Positions 1-7,374 of a stretch of 64,000 nucleotides of DNA are shown one piece after another. The DNA is taken from NCBI RefSeq assembly GCF_900116145.1, contig NZ_FPAB01000001.1:558001-622000 (forward strand), read 5' to 3'. How positions within the stretch are numbered: position 1 is the first letter of the stretch; each line of letters begins with the position of its first letter. This stretch comes from Streptomyces harbinensis (lineage in GTDB: Bacteria; Actinomycetota; Actinomycetes; Streptomycetales; Streptomycetaceae). The position numbers and the translations under genes were made by a program. The notes beneath the pieces were generated by a model, which worked only from the letters and a program-made list of their open reading frames with translations, was not told the origin of the DNA and ran no database searches.

Positions 1-246
1 CACCACCCCGGACTGGTACGGCGCTATGAGGTGCTGTACGCGGGCGGCGCGTACGCCCCCACCTGGTACCAGCGGCGGATCACCCGGCAGGTGCACGAGC
101 TGGCCGCCGAGTACGGCATCGGCCCGGCCGCGCGCGGAGCGGCCCGCGCCATCAGGCCCGCTGCCGTCCGGGACGCGGACACCCCGGACGGGGCGGGGGC
201 GGCAACCTCGCCGGAGCCGGCCGCCACCCAGCTGACCCTGCTGTAA
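1..246 (+). CDS. C-terminal end of a radical SAM protein (Rv2578c-like), truncated by window edge
   Basis: The frame is open from base 1 and stops at TAA 244-246, giving the last 81 residues. The readable part contains a pattern L-V-R-R-Y-E-V-L-Y-x-G-G-A-Y-A-P-x-W-Y, which I recognise from the C-terminus of Rv2578c-family radical SAM proteins (distant relatives of spore photoproduct lyase). The tail after about residue 45 is low-complexity Ala/Pro. The CxxxCxxC iron-sulphur motif would lie upstream of the window, so the family call rests only on the C-terminal pattern. Function within the family is unknown to me. Confidence 0.5.
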   Translation, partial: HHPGLVRRYEVLYAGGAYAPTWYQRRITRQVHELAAEYGIGPAARGAARAIRPAAVRDADTPDGAGAATSPEPAATQLTLL

Positions 247-250
247 GCCC

Positions 251-400
251 TCAGCCCCGCACCGGCGCCAGTCCCAGCCGGTCGACGGCGGGCGCGGGGC
301 CGTCCGGACGGGCCAGGGTGAGGGTGTGGGTGCCCGCCGGCAGGCCGCCCCGCCCCCGATCCCCCGCAGAAACGTGCCGTCGCTCGCGTGCGGGCTGCGC
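251..400 (-). pseudogene. Remnant of a secreted glycosidase-type C-terminus, frameshifted
   Basis: Reading leftwards to a TGA at 251-253, the minus strand encodes L-P-A-G-T-H-T-L-T-L-x-R-P-D-G-P-A-P-A-V-D-R-L-x-L. This is the typical last beta-strand pair of carbohydrate-binding modules at the ends of bacterial glycoside hydrolases. About 30 codons further upstream the plausible protein continues in a different frame (D-G-T-F-L-R-G-I-G-G-G), implying a frameshift near 350-365. No start or catalytic domain remains. It abuts the broken kinase gene on the other strand, so this is probably a recombination scar. Assignment is an inference from a short pattern. Confidence 0.35.
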
Positions 401-810
401 GCCGGCTCAGTGCTGCCCGCCGCACCGTGCTGGGCAGGGCGGCTGCGGAGTCGCTGTGGGCGCTGCTCGCGGACGCGGGCGGCCGTGCCGTCCTGGAGAG
501 CTTCTGGCCGGCGCCGCTGCGCCCGGTGGTCGCGGCGAGTCTGGAGCGGGCCGGCGTGGCGGCGGCGCAGGAGGTGTGGTGCGAGGTGCCGGTGGCGGTG
601 GCCCGGGCCCGGTTCGCGGCCCGCGCCCCGTACCGGCACCCGGGGCACCCGGTGCACCCGGTGGACGAGGGCGAGGCGCGGTGGCGGGAGTGGGAGCGGA
701 CCGCCGTGCCGCTGGCGCTCGGGCCCGTGCACCGGGTCGGCACCACCGGGCCGGTGGACGTTCCGGCGCTGGCGGCGCGGCTCAGCGCCCGGCGGGGATC
801 CGGGCGGTGA
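388..810 (+). pseudogene. 5'-truncated AAA-type predicted kinase
   Basis: The readable 140 residues match the C-terminal two thirds of small P-loop kinases of the AAA_33/zeta-like kind: L-G-R-A-A-A-E-S-L-W, then A-V-L-E-S-F-W-P, then an E-V-W-C-E-V-P-V-A-V-A-R-A-R-F lid region and a Y-R-H-P-G-H-P segment. In relatives, about 40 residues holding the Walker A loop (GxPGxGKST) and the DxxxE motif come before this point. Here none is present in any frame upstream, where the decayed glycosidase end on the other strand begins. The ATG at 388 is simply the first in frame. I treat it as a non-functional remnant. The 3' end overlaps the convergent RidA gene by 29 nt. Confidence 0.55.
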
Positions 811-1231
811 ACCGTACCTCCACCAGCAGTTCGGGGAAGGCGAGCCGGGGAGTGCCGATCATGGTGCTGGCCACCTGGGGATCGGGCCGCCCGTACGCCT
901 CCTTGCGCACCGGGCCGGCCGCGGCGTCGGCCGCCGGCACGTCGATCGCGTAGACGACCTCCTCGACCACGTCGTCGAGCGAGGCGCCGAAGCGGCGCAG
1001 CAGGGTGGCCGCGTTGGTGTAGCACTGGCGCAGCTGGGCGGCGGTGTTGCCGGTGTCGGTGGCCCGGCCGGCGGCGTCGACCGGTGCGGGGGCGACGAGT
1101 GCGGTGCCGTCGTGGGCCACCTGGCCGGAGAGGTAGACGGTGTCGCCGTGCCGTACCGCCTGGGCGTAGCCGTAGGTCTCCTCCCACGGGACGCCGAAGC
1201 GTTCGGTGCGGCGCTCTTCGGTTCTGGTCAT
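782..1231 (-). CDS. RidA family protein (YjgF/YER057c/UK114)
   Basis: 149 aa, the usual length for RidA-like proteins of the Rid4-7 type. Visible family features are V-Y-L-S-G-Q-V-A near residue 35, A-x-L-R-Q-C-Y-T-N-A-A near 68, and a C-terminal P-x-L-A-F-P-E-L-L-V-E-V-x-F-T-A strand. RidA proteins hydrolyse reactive enamine/imine intermediates of amino acid metabolism, but many actinobacterial paralogues have no proven substrate. The start is placed at ATG 1231 because the 15 codons upstream to 1276 look non-coding. It is divergent from the GlxA-type regulator with a 154-bp gap, so the two may share a control region. Confidence 0.85.
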   Translation of the reverse strand: MTRTEERRTERFGVPWEETYGYAQAVRHGDTVYLSGQVAHDGTALVAPAPVDAAGRATDTGNTAAQLRQCYTNAATLLRRFGASLDDVVEEVVYAIDVPAADAAAGPVRKEAYGRPDPQVASTMIGTPRLAFPELLVEVRFTARIPAGR

Positions 1232-1385
1232 GGTGTTCCGATCGTCCGGAGGGATCTGGGTTCCGTTCCCGGACAACGCTAGGAAGCGCGCGAGGGGGTG
1301 GGCCAGTGCCGTCCGTGCCAGGTTCGGCGGGGATCGTGCCAGGTCACGGGCCCGTAGGCTGGGGCAGCTGAGGAGAGGGGTGGTC

Positions 1386-2384
1386 GTGCGATCGACCGAG
1401 GGCGGGACCGTGGTCGCGGTGCTGGCGGTGCCCGGGGCGTACGCCCTGGACCTCGGCGTCGCGGTGCATGTCTTCAGCCGGTATCCGGGCTACCGGGTGG
1501 TGGTGTGCGCCGAGGACGCCGGTGCGGCGGCGCGCGGGGAGTCCGCGCCCGGGGAACTGCGTCCGACGCGGGGGCCGGAGGCCGTGGCCGGGGCCGATGT
1601 GGTGGTGGTTCCGGGGTACGAGGATCCGCTGTCGCCGCTGCCGGAGGGCTGCGCGGCGGCGCTGCGGGCGGCCGTCGGGCGGGGCGCGCGGGTGATCGCC
1701 ATCTGCACCGGGGTGTTCGCGCTGGCGGCGGAGGGCCTGCTGGACGGGCGCGCGGCCACGACGCACTGGCGGTACACCGCCGCGCTGCGCGAGCGCCATC
1801 CGCGCGTCGACGTCGTGGAGAACCGGCTGTTCGTGGTGGACGGGCCCTTGGTGACCACCGCGGGGGCGGGCGCGGGGATCGACGCGTGTCTGCACGTGGT
1901 GCGGGCGGAGTTCGGTGCGGTGGCCGCGGACGGGGTGGCGAAGGAGGTGGTCGTCTCCCCCGCCCGGGACGCGCGCGAGCCGCAGTTCGCCGAGTTGCCG
2001 GCGGCCTCGCGCGAGAGTCTGCGGGCGACCCGGGAGTGGGTGCTCGGCCGGCTCGGCTCGCCGGTGACGGTGCAGGAGATGGCGGATCACGCGCTGCTGT
2101 CGCGCCGGACGTTCATCCGGCGCTTCACGCGGGAGACGGGGATGCCGCCCATGCGGTGGGTGACCTCGCAGCGGATTCTGCTGGCCAGGCGGCTGCTGGA
2201 GTCCTCGGACCGGCCGGTGGAGCGGATCGCCGCGGCGTCCGGCTTCGGCACGGCCGGGCACTTCCGGGCGGTGTTCCGGCGGGAGGTGGGGGTGACGCCG
2301 AGCGCCTACCGGGCGGCGCATCCGCTGCCGGAGCGGCCCGGGCCGGCGTCTCAGCGCGCGGCCACCTCGTCGGCGACCTCCTGA
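1386..2384 (+). CDS. GlxA family transcriptional regulator (DJ-1/PfpI + AraC HTH)
   Basis: 332 aa from GTG 1386, chosen because AGGAGAGG at 1371-1378 sits 7 nt upstream (an in-frame GTG at 1380 is the alternative). Residues about 6-170 form a DJ-1/PfpI-like class I glutamine amidotransferase fold, with the nucleophile-elbow sequence V-I-A-I-C-T-G-V-F. Residues about 215-315 form an AraC double helix-turn-helix: M-A-D-H-A-L-L-S-R-R-T-F-I-R-R-F, then I-A-A-A-S-G-F-G-T-A-G-H-F-R-A-V-F-R-R. This is the normal GlxA-type architecture; the N-terminal domain is thought to sense a ligand. It is divergent from RidA and ends 34 nt inside the 3' end of the convergent LysR gene. Confidence 0.9.
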   Translation: MRSTEGGTVVAVLAVPGAYALDLGVAVHVFSRYPGYRVVVCAEDAGAAARGESAPGELRPTRGPEAVAGADVVVVPGYEDPLSPLPEGCAAALRAAVGRGARVIAICTGVFALAAEGLLDGRAATTHWRYTAALRERHPRVDVVENRLFVVDGPLVTTAGAGAGIDACLHVVRAEFGAVAADGVAKEVVVSPARDAREPQFAELPAASRESLRATREWVLGRLGSPVTVQEMADHALLSRRTFIRRFTRETGMPPMRWVTSQRILLARRLLESSDRPVERIAAASGFGTAGHFRAVFRREVGVTPSAYRAAHPLPERPGPASQRAATSSATS

Positions 2385-3271
2385 AGCGCCTTCAGCCCGT
2401 TGTGCACCAGCGGGTGGTCGCGGCTGCCCTGGCGGACGCAGGTGAGGATGCGGCGGGCGAGCGGCGGCTCGCCGGCCAGCGGGACGCGTACCACACCGTG
2501 CTCGGACAGGGTGGGGGCCGTGCGGGGGATCAGGGAGACACCGAGCCCGGCGCCGACCATGGCGGAGACCGCCATCCACTCCTTCACCTGGTGCGCGACC
2601 TTGGGGGTGAAGCCGGCCACCGCGCAGAACACCACGACCCGCTGGTGGTGGTCGCAACTGCCGGGGGCGGGCAGCACCCAGTCCTCGTGGGCGACGTCCT
2701 CCAGCCGTACGCCCTCCTCGCGCGCCGTCAGCGGGTGGCCGGCCGGGACCAGCAGATCGAGCCGGTCGTTCAGCAGGGTGCGCTGGTCGAAGCGGGCGTC
2801 GCCGGGGTACGGGAACTCCTCGGACGGGGCGAGGACGGCGATGTCGGCGTCGGTCGACAGCAGCAGGTCGAACCCGGTCGGGGTCTCGCACTCGCTCACC
2901 TCGACGGTCAGCCCGGGGTGAGCGGCGCGCAGCCGGGCGGCGGCGGGGCCGAGCAGCGCGGCGACGGCGCTGGGGAAGCCGCACATGCGCAGCAGGCCCG
3001 CCGCGCCGGAGCGGTACGCCTCCAGCGCGGACTCGGCCTCCTCCCAGCGGGCCACCATGGCGTCGCCGTGCTCGATGACGACATGGGCCGCGCCGGTGAG
3101 CCGGATGCCGCGGCCCCGCGGCTCGACCAGCGGCACCTTCAGCTCGCGGGCCAGTTCCCGCAGATGGTGGGAGACCGCGGAGGGCGTCAGGTGGAGCGCC
3201 GCCGCGGCGGCGGTGACGGTGCCGTGCTGGTGGACGGCGCGGAGCACCTGGATCCTGCGCAGATCAATCAT
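2351..3271 (-). CDS. LysR family transcriptional regulator
   Basis: 306 aa from ATG 3271. The N-terminal winged helix-turn-helix is clear: L-R-A-V-H-Q-H-G-T-V-T-A-A-A-A-A-L-H-L-T, followed by P-S-A-V-S-H-H-L-R-E-L. The rest is a periplasmic-binding-like effector domain beginning near residue 90. An upstream in-frame ATG at 3304 adds 11 residues, but the HTH normally starts within 5 residues of the true start. The 36-bp divergent gap to the next gene holds TGCAATGATTGTGCA and a second ATGCAAT, which could be the autoregulatory LysR sites. Target unknown; the small divergent gene is the obvious candidate. Confidence 0.88.
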   Translation of the reverse strand: MIDLRRIQVLRAVHQHGTVTAAAAALHLTPSAVSHHLRELARELKVPLVEPRGRGIRLTGAAHVVIEHGDAMVARWEEAESALEAYRSGAAGLLRMCGFPSAVAALLGPAAARLRAAHPGLTVEVSECETPTGFDLLLSTDADIAVLAPSEEFPYPGDARFDQRTLLNDRLDLLVPAGHPLTAREEGVRLEDVAHEDWVLPAPGSCDHHQRVVVFCAVAGFTPKVAHQVKEWMAVSAMVGAGLGVSLIPRTAPTLSEHGVVRVPLAGEPPLARRILTCVRQGSRDHPLVHNGLKALQEVADEVAAR

Positions 3272-3307
3272 GCAATGATTGTGCACATAGTCATAGGGAA
3301 ACATGCA

Positions 3308-3526
3308 ATGGACGCGAACGGTCGGCCGCCCGACACTGGTGCCATGACGACCTCAGCGCACCGTTCGGACGAGACCGTGATCTCCCGCCATCTCACCAGC
3401 GAGGGCACCGTTGTGTGGACCCGCGACGCGGACGGACACCCGCGCATGACGCTCTATCCGCACGTCCCGGGCGCCCGGCCCGTGAGCACCGCCGGCCGCC
3501 GGGCCGGCGGTGGCCGGGGCCGCTGA
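3308..3526 (+). CDS. Small hypothetical protein divergent from LysR
   Basis: Frame open from ATG 3308 (72 aa); ATG 3344 gives a 60-aa version and I cannot decide between them. AGGGA at 3293-3297 is at the right distance for 3308. The sequence has S-E-G-T-V-V-W-T-R-D-A-D-G-H-P-R-M-T-L-Y-P near the middle and a basic Gly/Arg tail. No domain is recognised. Position opposite a LysR gene suggests it may be the regulator's target or a leftover of a longer target gene. Its stop lies 4 nt before the end of the convergent HAD gene. Confidence 0.45.
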   Translation: MDANGRPPDTGAMTTSAHRSDETVISRHLTSEGTVVWTRDADGHPRMTLYPHVPGARPVSTAGRRAGGGRGR

Positions 3527-3530
3527 CGCC

Positions 3531-4232
3531 TCAGCCGCCCAGCGTCGCCAGCAGGGCGGGCAGGGCGGCGAGGGTGGTGATCCGGTGCCGTACCCCGGCA
3601 CCGTCCGCCGAGGACGCCCGGTCCAGCCAGATGCCGTGCAGCCCGGCCGCCGTCGCCGCCTCGGCGTCCGTGATCCGCTGGTCGCCGATGTACGCCACCT
3701 GGGCCGGCTCCAGACGCATCGCCGCACACGCCGCCGCGAACGCCTCGGGCGCGGGCTTGGCGTGGCCCAGCTCCTCCGAGCACAGCAGCACCTCGAAGCG
3801 GTCCCGCACCCCCAGCCGGCGCAGCTTGTCGTCCTGGTGGGCGGAGTTGGAGTTGGACAGCAGCCCGTGCCGGTAGCGCGGGGTCAGCGCGTCGAGCGCC
3901 GGGACGACATCCGGGTACAGCCGCCATGCCGCCCGCATCCGTACCCCGAACCGCTCGAACCACGCCGCCGCTACCTCGCCGGGCAGCTCCGGCTCGCCCA
4001 GGAAGGCGCGCACCCGCTCCCGGCGCTGTTCGTCGAAGGTGAGTTCGCCGGTCAGATAGCGGGCGTAGTGCTCGTGCATGACGGCGGTCCAGCGGGCGAT
4101 CTCGGCCGGCCCGGCGGGCAGCCCCTCGGCGGCGAAGTGCTCCCGCGCGCCCGCCTCATTGGCCCCGGTGTAGTCGAAGAGGGTGTCGTCGATGTCCCAT
4201 ACCACGGCCCGCACACCGCCACCCGTCACCAT
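3531..4232 (-). CDS. HAD superfamily hydrolase
   Basis: 233 aa, typical of class I (C1-capped) HAD phosphatases. Motif I is V-V-W-D-I-D-D-T-L-F-D near residue 10, with both catalytic Asp present. Motif II is L-L-S-N-S-N near 130, the motif III Lys is in G-H-A-K-P-A-P-E-A-F near 170, and motif IV is V-A-Y-I-G-D-Q-R-I-T-D near 198. An alpha-helical cap lies between residues 20 and 95. The likely activity is dephosphorylation of a small metabolite; the substrate cannot be read from sequence. Start ATG 4232 is the first in frame; the 116-bp gap to the divergent hydrolase contains a perfect palindrome. Confidence 0.88.
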   Translation of the reverse strand: MVTGGGVRAVVWDIDDTLFDYTGANEAGAREHFAAEGLPAGPAEIARWTAVMHEHYARYLTGELTFDEQRRERVRAFLGEPELPGEVAAAWFERFGVRMRAAWRLYPDVVPALDALTPRYRHGLLSNSNSAHQDDKLRRLGVRDRFEVLLCSEELGHAKPAPEAFAAACAAMRLEPAQVAYIGDQRITDAEAATAAGLHGIWLDRASSADGAGVRHRITTLAALPALLATLGG

Positions 4233-4290
4233 GCCGGGACCGTATCACCGGGATCACCCCTGACGGCAGCCCCGGTCCCTGTCACCGGTG

Positions 4291-4316
4291 GCACGACCGA
4301 ACGCGTTCGGTCGTGC
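4291..4316. promoter_or_regulatory. Perfect 26-bp palindrome, likely operator
   Basis: GCACGACCGAACG is followed immediately by its exact reverse complement, with no spacer and no mismatch. It lies 33 bp before the start of the EEP-family gene and 59 bp before the start of the divergent HAD gene. The absence of a loop makes a hairpin terminator unlikely; dyads of this kind are typical of TetR-type dimer binding. No regulator gene is adjacent, so the binding protein is unknown. Confidence 0.6.
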
Positions 4317-4348
4317 TGCGGGCCGCCCGGTCCCCGTAGCATCGGCGC

Positions 4349-5173
4349 GTGCGGATCATGACGTGGAATCTGTGGTGGCGGTTCGGGCCCTGGGAGCGGC
4401 GGCAGGGGGCGATCGCGGCCGTCCTGCGGGCCGAGCGGCCCGATATCTGCGGGCTCCAGGAGGTCTGGTCCACGGCCGAAGGGCATCTCGCCGAACGGCT
4501 CGCCGCCGAGCTCGGCATGCATCTGGCGTGGGCGCCCGCGCTGCTGCCGCCGCACTGGCGCGAGCGGCTTCCGGCCGATGCCCCGGCGGGGCTCGGGGTG
4601 GGGCTCGCGGTGCTCAGCCGGTGGCCCGTCGAGGAGTCGGCGGTGGTGCCGCTGCCGCGCGGGGACGGGCCCGACGAGGGACGGGTGGCGCTGTACGCGC
4701 GGATCGCCGCGCCCGGTGGGCCGGTGCCGTTCTTCACCACCCATCTGCACTCGGGCCCGGCCGGCTCCGGGGTGCGGTGCGCGCAGGTGCGCACGCTGGC
4801 CCGGCTGGTGGCGGACCGGCGCGGCGGCGGGGCGTTCCCGCCGGTGGTCACCGGGGACTTCAACGCCGAGCCGGACTCGGACGAGATCCGGCTGCTGGGC
4901 GGGCGGCTGACCGCGCCCGCCGTGCCGGGGCAGATGCTGCTGGACGCCTGGCGGTACGCCGGCCCGGGGCAGCCGTCGGCCACCTGGGACACCACCAATC
5001 CGTATCTGGCGGACGGTCTGGGGCTGGACATCCGCGTCGACTACATCCACACCGGGCTGCCGGCGGCGGACGGCACCGGCCGGGTGCGGTCGGTGCGCCG
5101 GGCCGGGGACGGGCCGGTGGACGGGGTGTGGCCCTCCGACCACTTCGCGGTGGTGGCCGAGCTGGAGGCGTAG
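4349..5173 (+). CDS. Endonuclease/exonuclease/phosphatase family hydrolase
   Basis: 274 aa from GTG 4349. Family motifs are complete: M-T-W-N-L-W at the N-terminus, L-Q-E-V-W (metal-binding Glu) near residue 40, F-F-T-T-H-L near 132, T-G-D-F-N-A-E-P near 168, D-Y-I-H near 230 and S-D-H-F-A-V at the C-terminus (catalytic Asp-His). Members cleave phosphodiesters in DNA, RNA or phospholipids. There is no signal peptide, so it acts in the cytoplasm. The substrate is not predictable. It is preceded by the palindrome at 4291-4316, and its 3' end overlaps the convergent AraC frame by 133 nt. Confidence 0.88.
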   Translation: MRIMTWNLWWRFGPWERRQGAIAAVLRAERPDICGLQEVWSTAEGHLAERLAAELGMHLAWAPALLPPHWRERLPADAPAGLGVGLAVLSRWPVEESAVVPLPRGDGPDEGRVALYARIAAPGGPVPFFTTHLHSGPAGSGVRCAQVRTLARLVADRRGGGAFPPVVTGDFNAEPDSDEIRLLGGRLTAPAVPGQMLLDAWRYAGPGQPSATWDTTNPYLADGLGLDIRVDYIHTGLPAADGTGRVRSVRRAGDGPVDGVWPSDHFAVVAELEA

Positions 5174-5778
5174 GCGGCCGGGGAGACGCCGATCGTGGCG
5201 GTGAAGTCCCGGACGAGATGGGCCTGGTCGCTGTAGCCGAGTTCGGCGGCGAGCGCGGCCCAGTCCACCCCGTCCGGGCGGCCGGCCCGCTCCAGGGCGT
5301 CGTGCAGGCGGTGGCGGAGGACGACCCACTTGGGCGGGACGCCCACCCAGTCGGCGAAGAACCGTTGCAGGGTGCGGACCGGCAGCCCGGCGTCCCGGGC
5401 GAGGGCGGAGACCCGGCGCACCGTGCGGTCGGTGCGGATCCGCCGCGCCAGCTCCATGGCCTGCCGTGCCTGCGGAGCGGGGTGCGGGCCCCGTGCGAGG
5501 AGCAGGGCGTCGAGGGCGGCGACGCGCCGGTCCTCGTCGTCCGGTCCGAGGACGGCGGCGGCCTCGGCGGCGGTGCCGTACGGGAGGCGCCGTCCCGTCC
5601 AGGCCGAGACCGGCCGGTCCGGTGCGAAGGGCCGGAAGCCGCCGGGCCGGAACTGGACGCCGCACACCCGGCCGGTGCCTGCCAGCCGCTGGGTGAACAG
5701 TTCCAGGCCGATCCCGGCCAGCTCTCCGTGGCCGGTGGTGCGGCCGGGCGGCCCGTACCGCTGCGGCTCCCCCGGCAC
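5041..5778 (-). CDS. AraC family regulator, probably truncated at the N-terminus
   Basis: From GTG 5778 the frame gives 245 aa; no ATG is available between here and the divergent GNAT gene. Residues about 15-60 carry L-F-T-Q-R-L, then G-R-V-C-G-V-Q-F-R-P-G-G-F-R-P-F, the second half of the N-terminal sensing domain seen in DUF6597-type AraC proteins. An AraC DNA-binding domain follows (R-T-L-Q-R-F-F-A-D-W-V-G-V; L-G-Y-S-D-Q-A-H-L-V-R-D-F; G-V-S-P-A-A-Y). Relatives have roughly 80-90 more residues before the G-V-Q-F-R-P-G-G-F stretch, but here only about 33 codons are available. The last 44 codons run antisense into the preceding gene. It may be a decayed regulator. Confidence 0.6.
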   Translation of the reverse strand: MPGEPQRYGPPGRTTGHGELAGIGLELFTQRLAGTGRVCGVQFRPGGFRPFAPDRPVSAWTGRRLPYGTAAEAAAVLGPDDEDRRVAALDALLLARGPHPAPQARQAMELARRIRTDRTVRRVSALARDAGLPVRTLQRFFADWVGVPPKWVVLRHRLHDALERAGRPDGVDWAALAAELGYSDQAHLVRDFTATIGVSPAAYASSSATTAKWSEGHTPSTGPSPARRTDRTRPVPSAAGSPVWM

Positions 5779-5875
5779 GGCGCGGCGGTGCTGCGCGGGC
5801 CCGGCTGCTGACCGGCCGCGGGGCCGGTACCCGTCCGGCGTACCGCGCGGAGAACCCACCCCGCAGAATGGTGCG

Positions 5876-6382
5876 ATGACCCCCTCGATACGGGACATGA
5901 CCGCGGCCGACACCGACGGCGTCGCCGAGGTGCGGGTGCTGGGGTGGCGGCACGCGTACCGCGGGCTCGTCCCCCAGCCACATCTCGACGCGATGGACCC
6001 GGCGCCGTTCGCCGCCGGGCTGCGCCGGGCCCTGCCCGGGCTGCCGGCGCACACCAGCCATCTGGTCGCGTCGGCGGCCGGGCGGGTCGTCGGCTGGGCC
6101 TGCCTGGGCCCGTACCGGCCGCAGGACGCGGACTGGGGAGAGGTACGCGCGCTGTACGTGCACCCCGACGTGCTCGGTACGGGCGTGGGCCGGGCGCTGC
6201 TCACGGCCGGCACCGCCCGGCTGCGCGCGGCCGGGCTGCCCCGGGTACGGCTGTGGGTGCTGCGCGACAACCGCCGGGCGCGCCGGTTCTACGAGCGGGC
6301 CGGGTTCGCGCCGGACGGGGCCGTGCAGTCCGACGAGATCGACGGCGCCGACGTCCCCGAAGTGCGGTACGCGCGGGGCTGA
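5876..6382 (+). CDS. GNAT family N-acetyltransferase
   Basis: 168 aa from ATG 5876. The acetyl-CoA-binding segment is visible as V-R-A-L-Y-V-H-P-D-V-L-G-T-G-V-G-R-A-L-L near residue 90, followed by L-W-V-L-R-D-N-R-R-A-R-R-F-Y-E-R-A-G-F near 123. Both are diagnostic for the fold. The acyl acceptor is unknown; many such stand-alone enzymes modify small amines or protein N-termini. It is divergent from the AraC fragment and 57 bp upstream of the TetR gene. Confidence 0.9.
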   Translation: MTPSIRDMTAADTDGVAEVRVLGWRHAYRGLVPQPHLDAMDPAPFAAGLRRALPGLPAHTSHLVASAAGRVVGWACLGPYRPQDADWGEVRALYVHPDVLGTGVGRALLTAGTARLRAAGLPRVRLWVLRDNRRARRFYERAGFAPDGAVQSDEIDGADVPEVRYARG

Positions 6383-6439
6383 GCGCACCGCATCGGCAAT
6401 GGTCAGCGGGGGGCCGGGGGATGCAGTACGTTCGCTTCC

Positions 6440-7234
6440 ATGGCTCAGCCCGTGAAGTCCGACCGTTCGCAGATCTCCCAACGCCTGAAGGTGCGCCGGG
6501 CGCTGGCCGCCGCCGCCATGGAGCTGTTCGCGACCAAGGGGTACGCGGCGACCACCGTCGACGAGATCGCCGCGACCGCCGGGGTGGCCCGCAGAACCTT
6601 CTTCCGGCACTTCCGCTCCAAGGAAGAGGCGATCTTCCCCGACCACGACGACACCCTGGTGCGCGCCGAGGCGGTCCTGGAGGCGGCGCCCGAGCGGGAG
6701 AACCCGATCGACACGATCTGCCGGGGCATCAAGGAGGTCATGCGGATGTACGCCGCCTCCCCGGCCGTGTCCGTCGAGCGCTACAAGCTGACCCGGGAGG
6801 TTCCGGCGCTGCGCGAGCGGGAGATCGCGTCGGTGGCCCGGTACGAGCGGCTGTTCACCCGCTATCTGCTGGCTCGGTTCGACGAGAACTCGCACAACGG
6901 TGACGAGCCACTGCTCGCCGAGGTGGCGGCCTCCTCGGTGGTGACGGCGCACAACCATGTGCTGCGGCGCTGGCTGCGCCGGGGCGGGCAGGGCGATGTG
7001 GAGGCGGAGCTGGAGCACGCGTTCACCATCGTGCGCAGCACGTTCGGTTCGCTGCCGGTGTTCACCGGCGGCACCAGCGGCGGTGTGGCGGCGGCGCCTC
7101 CGTCGGCGGCCGAGGTGGCGACGGCGGCGGACGGGGCCGGGGGCGAGGTGCTGGTCACGGTGGCCCGTACCGATGCCCCGCTGGACGAGGTCATGCGCAC
7201 CATCGAGCTGGCGCTGCGCGACTGCCGCCGCTGA
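6440..7234 (+). CDS. TetR/AcrR family transcriptional regulator
   Basis: 264 aa. The N-terminal HTH is textbook: A-M-E-L-F-A-T-K-G-Y-A-A-T-T-V-D-E-I-A, then A-G-V-A-R-R-T-F-F-R-H-F-R-S-K-E-E-A. The C-terminal ligand-binding region runs to about residue 200, after which an unusual Ala/Gly-rich stretch leads into V-L-V-T-V-A-R-T-D-A-P-L-D-E-V, longer than most TetR proteins (~200 aa). The 140-bp gap to the downstream malyl-CoA-lyase-like gene suggests that gene, and perhaps the acyl-CoA genes usually linked to it, as the target. Confidence 0.9.
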   Translation: MAQPVKSDRSQISQRLKVRRALAAAAMELFATKGYAATTVDEIAATAGVARRTFFRHFRSKEEAIFPDHDDTLVRAEAVLEAAPERENPIDTICRGIKEVMRMYAASPAVSVERYKLTREVPALREREIASVARYERLFTRYLLARFDENSHNGDEPLLAEVAASSVVTAHNHVLRRWLRRGGQGDVEAELEHAFTIVRSTFGSLPVFTGGTSGGVAAAPPSAAEVATAADGAGGEVLVTVARTDAPLDEVMRTIELALRDCRR

Positions 7235-7374
7235 CCCGCCGTCCGGCGTACCACCGTTGCGCTGTTGCGCCGTTGCGCCGTTCGGCCCCACCACCGTGCC
7301 ACGGCCGCGCCCGCACGGCACCTATCGTCATTCCGTCCGCTTGTCGTTCTCAACTTTCCGTTGTGGAGGCCCGC

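Noticed and set aside
4226..7321. 1031-codon minus-strand open frame
   Set aside because: It runs antisense across the EEP, GNAT and TetR genes, all of which have complete motifs. Its own translation has none.
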